This document shows positions 54,431 to 60,334 of a stretch of DNA of 60,334 bases, in pieces. The stretch is from JAPLMW01 sp964619675. Its GTDB lineage: Bacteria > Planctomycetota > Phycisphaerae > Sedimentisphaerales > UBA12454. The DNA is taken from contig CAZUEO010000010.1 in NCBI GenBank assembly GCA_964619675.1, positions 1 to 60,334 of the forward strand. Reading direction: 5' to 3'. The first letter of the stretch is position 1, and each line of letters begins with the position of its first letter. The position numbers and the translations under genes were made by a program. The notes beneath the pieces were generated by a model that saw nothing but the letters and a program-made list of their open reading frames with translations, had not been told where the DNA came from and did no database searches.

Positions 54431-57041
54431 CTTTTAATGATTTAACCGGAGCTTTGAACACAACCCCGTCAAATTGTTCAAAATGTCGCTTCCCGCATTT
54501 AATTTTATATTTTTCCTCTGGTCTCAAGCTTAGGTCATCAATATTATTTGTTCCTTTTGTTTCGGCAACAAAGTAAACTTTTTCGTCTCCTTCATAAACC
54601 AATGCCCAGTCAGGATTATATGTGCCAAGCGGAGTTTCTATTTTAAACCAGAAAGGCAATTTAAAGTAAAATTTAATATCATCTCTTTTTTCGCATTCTC
54701 TGGCAAAGTCCTCTTCGATATTACTATCTATTTGTATATAATCATACACAGTTTTTTCTTTTTTGGATACTTTAAACAAATCATCAACATATCCAGAAAG
54801 TTCTTCATTATCAAAAAGCATCTGGTCCCAGTATGAATTGCCTATTTTCTCGTATTTAATCCCATCAATAATCATTTCATTCAGAACAAAATTTATTGCT
54901 TCGCAGACTTTATCCATAAACTGCTGCGGATTGATAAAAATATCTTCAATTTTACCCGACTCAAGCAAAATCCTGCAAATTGTATCGCGGGTTAATCTGG
55001 TCTTGTTCTGGATATATGAAAGAATATCTGGAACAGTTTCTATGTCGCTATAGAAATCTCTGCTTGATTGTGTTATTAGCTCCGCCGTAACTGCGGTTTT
55101 GTCCATTCCAATATCTGCTTTGCTTCGCAGCAGCTTTGGCTTTGTAATTTTGATTTCACCTATTTTTTTACCGGTAAGTTTTATCAATTCATTAGTATTA
55201 TAATCGACACTGTAATGGGTCTTCTGTTTAATTTTGTCCCAAAGAAGTTTGAAATTTTCGTCAAGCTGTAAGTTCTTTGTTAACTTTATTTGTTTTTTCT
55301 TCTTTTTATTCTTAATTCTTCCGCCAAAATCAACGCCACATTCTTCTTCAATCTCAGATTGCAAGACTTTTGCAAAATCTTCATAATATTCATTTGCCGA
55401 AACAGTGAGAACGTTTATATTTTCGTCAAATACTCTTTTGCCGTCCTGATTGACAGGCAGTCTCAAACCTCTGCCAATTTCCTGCCTTTTCTTTAATGTT
55501 GACTGAGTTTCATTAAGCGTGCATATCTGAAATACATTTGGATTGTCCCAACCCTCTCTTAACGCCGAGTGTGAAAATATAAATCTCAATGGCTCGTTAA
55601 TATCAAGTAGCTGTTCCTTGTCTTTCATTATCAACGCATAAGTATCGTCATCAACTGCCGTTTCTCCGTTTGTATCTTTAAGAATGCCTTTTTTGTCCTG
55701 TGAGAAATACCCGTTATGAATCTGTTTGGCCTTATAATTCAACAAATCCTTATATTTGTCTTGTCTTCTTATCTTTTCATAAAATTCTTCAAACCATAAG
55801 GCTATTTTGCCTTTAATAGGATTATCGTTTTCATAATTACGGTAATTTGCCACCCGGTCGATAAAAAACAGTGTTAAAACCTTTATTCCCTTATCCTTTA
55901 ATTGTTTTTCCTTTTCAAAATGATTATTAATCGTGTTTTCAATCTGATATTTCATTATCTCATCGGTCAGCCCGCCTTGCTTTTGACCGGTATTAAGAAC
56001 AAGACCGTTATTGAAGGTTACCGAATCTCTGTCAATTTCGTTTACGATGAAACCATCTTTATATAAATCCCTTTTGTTCGACTTATCATATAGGTCGTCG
56101 CTAATTGAGACATTTACATCTTTTTTCCCAACTCCATCCTGCGTATTAACATCTATTCGCAGCTTTGCGATTATTTTTCTCGTTTGGGGCCTTATGCTTT
56201 TTACCTCAATATACGCCTGATTAAAACTATCCGCCTCCGTTATCCCGTCAACTTCAATTCTTTTAACAAGCCCTAAATCGTAAGCCTTTACCGGGTCAAG
56301 CCGGTAAATTTCATTATATTTAACTGTATGCGTTGCCGAATACCGCAGCGTACATAATGGATTTAACTTTGCTATTGCTTGTCTTCTAATTTCCGTCTCC
56401 ATATTTTGAGGCTCATCGACAATAACTATCGGCCTCGTTGCGCTGATAAACTCCGCCGGAATACCCCAGTCGCTTTGCTGATAAAATATATTTCCTGCCC
56501 TTGTGAACTGGTCTATGTTCATTACCATTATCTGGAGCGTGTTTGTCGTTGCAAAATTTCTGGCAAGTCCTCTTTTCTTCGGGTCAAAAACATAAAAGTC
56601 CATTGTCGGCTTTTCATAAAGCATATCGAAATGCTCTTTTGTTATTTCAAGATTCTTTAATGCGCCCTCTTTAATTGCTATGCTCGGCACTACAATAATA
56701 AACTTCTTAAAACCATATTGTTTATAAAGCTCGTGAATGGTTCGCAGATATACATAAGTTTTCCCCGTGCCGGTTTCCATCTCTATTGAAAAATGAAAAC
56801 CATCAAGCGTTTTTGATTGTTCTATTTCATTTTTCTGTTGAATGGTTTGCAGATTTTTTAATATCATCTCATTATCGAGAATTAGATTATTTGCAACTAC
56901 GCTTAAAAAAGTCCCGCCGACCGATGCAGCCTTTGCATAAGCAAAATCACTTGCCCCCGCAGGCTGACCCGCAAATATTTCAACTGCCGCCTTTATCGCG
57001 TCTATCTGAAATTTCTGATTTGCTTCAAATTGTAGTTTCAT
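54420..57041 (-). CDS. res: type III restriction enzyme, Res subunit
   Basis: DNA-dependent ATPase/translocase and nuclease that cuts DNA when unmodified sites meet. 873 residues. Walker A METGTGKT (88-95), DEAD-like box IVIVDEPQNME (about 210), helicase motif III YSATH and a motif VI region GRGLRLPVN. The C-terminal PD-(D/E)XK nuclease shows NPDWALVYEG and YFVAETKG. It overlaps mod by four bases (ATGA). All key parts are intact. Confidence 0.92.
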   Translation of the reverse strand: MKLQFEANQKFQIDAIKAAVEIFAGQPAGASDFAYAKAASVGGTFLSVVANNLILDNEMILKNLQTIQQKNEIEQSKTLDGFHFSIEMETGTGKTYVYLRTIHELYKQYGFKKFIIVVPSIAIKEGALKNLEITKEHFDMLYEKPTMDFYVFDPKKRGLARNFATTNTLQIMVMNIDQFTRAGNIFYQQSDWGIPAEFISATRPIVIVDEPQNMETEIRRQAIAKLNPLCTLRYSATHTVKYNEIYRLDPVKAYDLGLVKRIEVDGITEADSFNQAYIEVKSIRPQTRKIIAKLRIDVNTQDGVGKKDVNVSISDDLYDKSNKRDLYKDGFIVNEIDRDSVTFNNGLVLNTGQKQGGLTDEIMKYQIENTINNHFEKEKQLKDKGIKVLTLFFIDRVANYRNYENDNPIKGKIALWFEEFYEKIRRQDKYKDLLNYKAKQIHNGYFSQDKKGILKDTNGETAVDDDTYALIMKDKEQLLDINEPLRFIFSHSALREGWDNPNVFQICTLNETQSTLKKRQEIGRGLRLPVNQDGKRVFDENINVLTVSANEYYEDFAKVLQSEIEEECGVDFGGRIKNKKKKKQIKLTKNLQLDENFKLLWDKIKQKTHYSVDYNTNELIKLTGKKIGEIKITKPKLLRSKADIGMDKTAVTAELITQSSRDFYSDIETVPDILSYIQNKTRLTRDTICRILLESGKIEDIFINPQQFMDKVCEAINFVLNEMIIDGIKYEKIGNSYWDQMLFDNEELSGYVDDLFKVSKKEKTVYDYIQIDSNIEEDFARECEKRDDIKFYFKLPFWFKIETPLGTYNPDWALVYEGDEKVYFVAETKGTNNIDDLSLRPEEKYKIKCGKRHFEQFDGVVFKAPVKSLKDVV

Positions 57042-58948
57042 ATTACTTTAAACTCAATCTTCGCCGCTTCCATCTGCAATGCCATATTCGTCTTTAACTG
57101 GTCGTTATCCTTAAATGCGCCATCAAGACAGGTAAACTTTTCAGGCTTTTCTTTTATAATCTTTTCTACGAATTTCTTTGTAATCTTTTCGGCCAAACAT
57201 ATAATCTCTGTGTTCTCTGTGTCCTCTGTGGCTAACAGGTAGTAATCTATCGAATCGAAATTTTTCTTTTCAATCTTCACATTCAAATCAAATCGGCTGT
57301 TTTTCAGGATTATCTCATACAGCATATCTTCCGGCTTCGCCCCTTTTGTAACATTATCAACCATTTCCAAAAGACTCTTTTTAAGTTCTCCCGGCTCTTT
57401 TACGTTTTCTCTCCATTGTTTGAAATTACTCTGCTCTAACTTAAAAGCCTTAAATCCCAAATCTAACTTCCCGCCGTCAAAATTCAGTTTCCCTTTATTT
57501 TCTTCTCTTATTTTCTTCGCCGCCCGCCGAATCCTTTCCTTGCCGATATCAGCTATTGTCTTAAATCCCGCCTTATACGCCTCGCTTTCTTCTTCGCAAG
57601 GCTCTGCCAACTGAACACAGATAAATTTTCTGTTCCCGCCATCTTCCGCGTTTAACTGCATAACAGCGTGTGCCGTCGTGCAAGAACCGGCAAAGAAATC
57701 AAGGACAATGGAATCTTTTTCATATGTGCCAAGTTGTATTATGCGCTGAATAAAATCAATAGGTTTAGGATTTGTAAAAACATTACAATCTTTGAAAAGA
57801 AGCTTAAGCGCCACCGTTGCATTGGTTGTCGTATCAATATCATCCCATATAGTCGTAGTTACTTTCCCTCGATCTTCGGCTTCAGATTGAAATCTTTTCC
57901 TTTGTGGTCCAGATTTACCTTTGGAACCAAAAACGATTCTTTTGTCTTTAACAAGTTTTAGATAAGTCTCGTAATCGTTTTTCCAACTGCAACTTGTATT
58001 TGGTTTATAAACCTTGCCTGTTTTAGGATTGGTTATCTCATATTGCTGATTTGGTCTCCACCCTCCGACTTGAAACGGATCTGCTTTCCAAGGCCCTCTG
58101 GGATCATTATCGGGATTGGAAAATCCTTCTCCATTCTCAGGCAATCGAAAGTTGTATCTGTGTTCGATGTAATAATCTTTGGTTCGAGCATAGATCAGAT
58201 TATGTGTATGAGCCACAGATACTAAAGCGGTATTCGTTACTGATTTTGTTGAATTCCAAATGATGTCTGCAATGAAGTTCTCTTCCCCGAAGATCTCATC
58301 CATAATCATTCTTAAATTATGGATTTCGTTATCATCGATTGAAACAAAGATAACACCATCATCGCGCAGCAGATTTCTTGCAAGAAAAAGTCTCGGATAC
58401 ATCATTGAAAGCCAGTTTGAATGAAAATGCCCTGCGTCTTTACTGTTTTTTCGCCAGAAGCCGTCTTTAGTTAATAATCCTTCAGCGTCTTTTATTCCTG
58501 CCCGCATTTCGTAATCTTCTTTTTCCTCTTTAAATCTGTCCGGATAAATAAATGAATCATTACCCGTGTTGTACGGCGGGTCGATATAAATCATCTTTAT
58601 TTTGCCATAGTAATTTTTTTGCAGGACTTTCAAAACCTCTAAATTATCTCCCTCGATGAAAATATTCCCTGAGTTTTTATCTTCTTCTGAAATTTTAGAT
58701 TTCAAATCTGAGCTTTTCAGCGTTGCCGTTGTAGTTTCCTGAATATGGCGAAAGCACTCATTTTTCCCCGCCCACGTAAGACCGTATCGTTCATTATTGG
58801 TATCGAGTTCTTCTCCAAGAGCTTTTTTAAGTTTATCGCCGTCAATTTTGCCATCGGTAAAAACCTGTGGAAATTGTGATTTAAGAAATGCTGCAAGTTC
58901 CTTTTGCGGATTTAATGAATTGCCGTCCATTTTATGTATCTTTGCCAT
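57038..58948 (-). CDS. mod: type III DNA methyltransferase, Mod subunit
   Basis: Recognises and methylates adenine in an asymmetric site. 636 residues from the ATG at 58948. Catalytic DPPYNTG at 123-129 precedes the target-recognition region and the AdoMet motif LDFFAGSCTTAHA (416-428), the beta-class order of type III Mod. The recognition region (about 230-390) decides the target, which cannot be read. Residues 573-581 (ATEDTENTE) are encoded by a copy of a dispersed intergenic repeat, apparently kept in frame. Confidence 0.92.
   Translation of the reverse strand: MAKIHKMDGNSLNPQKELAAFLKSQFPQVFTDGKIDGDKLKKALGEELDTNNERYGLTWAGKNECFRHIQETTTATLKSSDLKSKISEEDKNSGNIFIEGDNLEVLKVLQKNYYGKIKMIYIDPPYNTGNDSFIYPDRFKEEKEDYEMRAGIKDAEGLLTKDGFWRKNSKDAGHFHSNWLSMMYPRLFLARNLLRDDGVIFVSIDDNEIHNLRMIMDEIFGEENFIADIIWNSTKSVTNTALVSVAHTHNLIYARTKDYYIEHRYNFRLPENGEGFSNPDNDPRGPWKADPFQVGGWRPNQQYEITNPKTGKVYKPNTSCSWKNDYETYLKLVKDKRIVFGSKGKSGPQRKRFQSEAEDRGKVTTTIWDDIDTTTNATVALKLLFKDCNVFTNPKPIDFIQRIIQLGTYEKDSIVLDFFAGSCTTAHAVMQLNAEDGGNRKFICVQLAEPCEEESEAYKAGFKTIADIGKERIRRAAKKIREENKGKLNFDGGKLDLGFKAFKLEQSNFKQWRENVKEPGELKKSLLEMVDNVTKGAKPEDMLYEIILKNSRFDLNVKIEKKNFDSIDYYLLATEDTENTEIICLAEKITKKFVEKIIKEKPEKFTCLDGAFKDNDQLKTNMALQMEAAKIEFKVI
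57205..57232. repeat. dispersed repeat captured within mod
   Basis: TCTCTGTGTTCTCTGTGTCC followed by TCTGTGGC; as read on the minus strand, GCCACAGAGGACACAGAGAA, the same family as 47718-47740 (CCACAGAGAACACGGAG). In frame within the coding sequence. Confidence 0.6.
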
Positions 58949-59250
58949 TCCTTTATTTCCTCGCGTCTTATTCTGTCTACTGTATTCTGAGTTCTGTGTT
59001 CTTACTTATATCCCCTAACCCCTTATAAATCAAACGCTTTTACCCGCCCTAGGCGGCTCCACAAGTTTTAAATTTTTAATTGCAGCCAAATACTAAATAC
59101 CATATGCCAAATACCGGACACCGCGTCCTCTGTGGCTATAAGTCGTTGTTTATCAAGACCTTACAAACGCTCCCGCCTTCGGCAAGTCCTTGTAAATTCA
59201 GATGTTATAGTTCATCTTTGAAAAGTCGAAAAAATATTGAAAGATTATGA
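58949..59250. other. non-coding gap upstream of the rRNA promoter
   Basis: It contains simple dispersed repeats (CTGTCTACTGTATTCTGAG, also near 52383; CCAAATACTAAATACCATAT; GCGTCCTCTGTGGCTATAAG) and a CCGCCCTAGGCGG palindrome near 59045. No ORF with coding character. Confidence 0.55.
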
Positions 59251-59279
59251 TTGACTGTTCTTTCGAAACGTATTATGAT
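59251..59279 (+). promoter_or_regulatory. rRNA operon promoter candidate
   Basis: TTGACT (59251-59256), 17 bases, TATGAT (59274-59279), about 250 bases before 16S. Downstream lie a boxA-like GGCTCTTTTAAAAG (about 59339) and a processing-type stem CAGCACTTTCG / CGAAGTGTTG (about 59458-59488). Confidence 0.55.
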
Positions 59280-59532
59280 AATGAATTGTACAGCGGACGG
59301 GTTATCGCTACAGTTGGCGTCTCGACCGCTGTTTTTTCGGCTCTTTTAAAAGTTAACAGTTGTACCACGATGCAGCGAAGGTGTAGCTCCAGAGTTCATT
59401 ACGCAATGGCTTTGGATGCTTTAAATTTGGTGTGTGGCCTGAAAGGGCCGCATTTTCAGCACTTTCGATGCGTATAGCGAAGTGTTGAGCTTTTTGACAA
59501 TTCCTATCCGTTATGGATAGAGATTGATGGAT

Positions 59533-60334
<802 letters not shown>

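Overview
The window ends in the first ~800 bases of a 16S rRNA gene. Together with the gene content it points to a planctomycete of the class Phycisphaerae (Sedimentisphaerales/MSBL9-like): PEP-CTERM proteins, many secreted proteins ending in planctomycete dockerin-like motifs, GLUG repeats, LptD, and pseudopilin-like proteins. Rubrerythrin, a flavodiiron protein, desulfoferrodoxin and rubredoxin indicate an anaerobe that detoxifies oxygen. No database was searched; family names come from motifs read in the sequence.

Layout. 1-4458: a giant surface protein on the minus strand, cut by the window edge and by a 100-N gap that falls exactly inside a tandem repeat. 4.7-5.6 kb: an AP2/HNH endonuclease element that reads in frame, without a stop, into a xylulokinase-like gene (5751-7229), which converges on a SorC-type sugar regulator (7242-8366). 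8.8-10.9 kb: two secreted protein genes with a shared duplicated leader. 11.4-26.4 kb: a housekeeping run of lptD, fructose-bisphosphate aldolase, S41 protease, lysS, a LolCDE-like exporter, branched-chain aminotransferase, polyprenyl synthase and a DUF4139 protein. 26.6-37.9 kb: secreted or lipoprotein genes mixed with decayed gene tails, interrupted by folC and dprA; it includes a 1030-aa surface protein with a beta-helix-like region, six dockerin-like motifs and a C-terminal domain resembling a clan CD (caspase/CHAT) fold. 37.9-39.3 kb: small minus-strand genes, including an HTH protein with a degenerate receiver domain. 39.7-45.2 kb: a Fur-family regulator followed by rubrerythrin, thiol peroxidase, flavodiiron protein, desulfoferrodoxin, a ferritin-like protein, rubredoxin and glucose-6-phosphate dehydrogenase. 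45.2-49.1 kb: a possible structured leader, a dockerin-like secreted protein, two PEP-CTERM genes with an identical 303-bp core, and a lipoprotein. 49.1-51.2 kb: a pseudopilin and citramalate synthase on the minus strand. 51.3-54.4 kb: a second AP2/HNH element and several small genes. 54.2-58.9 kb: a type III restriction-modification system. The window closes with the rRNA promoter region and partial 16S.

How parts work together. The Fur-type regulator heads an oxygen and peroxide defence cluster: peroxide goes to rubrerythrin and Tpx, superoxide to desulfoferrodoxin, O2 to the flavodiiron protein via rubredoxin, with Zwf as a plausible NADPH source. LptD, the Lol-like exporter, the S41 protease and the many signal-peptide proteins describe an outer-membrane, exported-protein lifestyle.

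The most unusual pattern is the pair of AP2/HNH elements about 47 kb apart in opposite orientation. Both have the same order: a C-rich hairpin, a conserved ~157-nt leader with a conserved stem and variable loop, the endonuclease gene, and a second C-rich hairpin overlapping the end of the gene. This looks like a small mobile unit with a structured leader.
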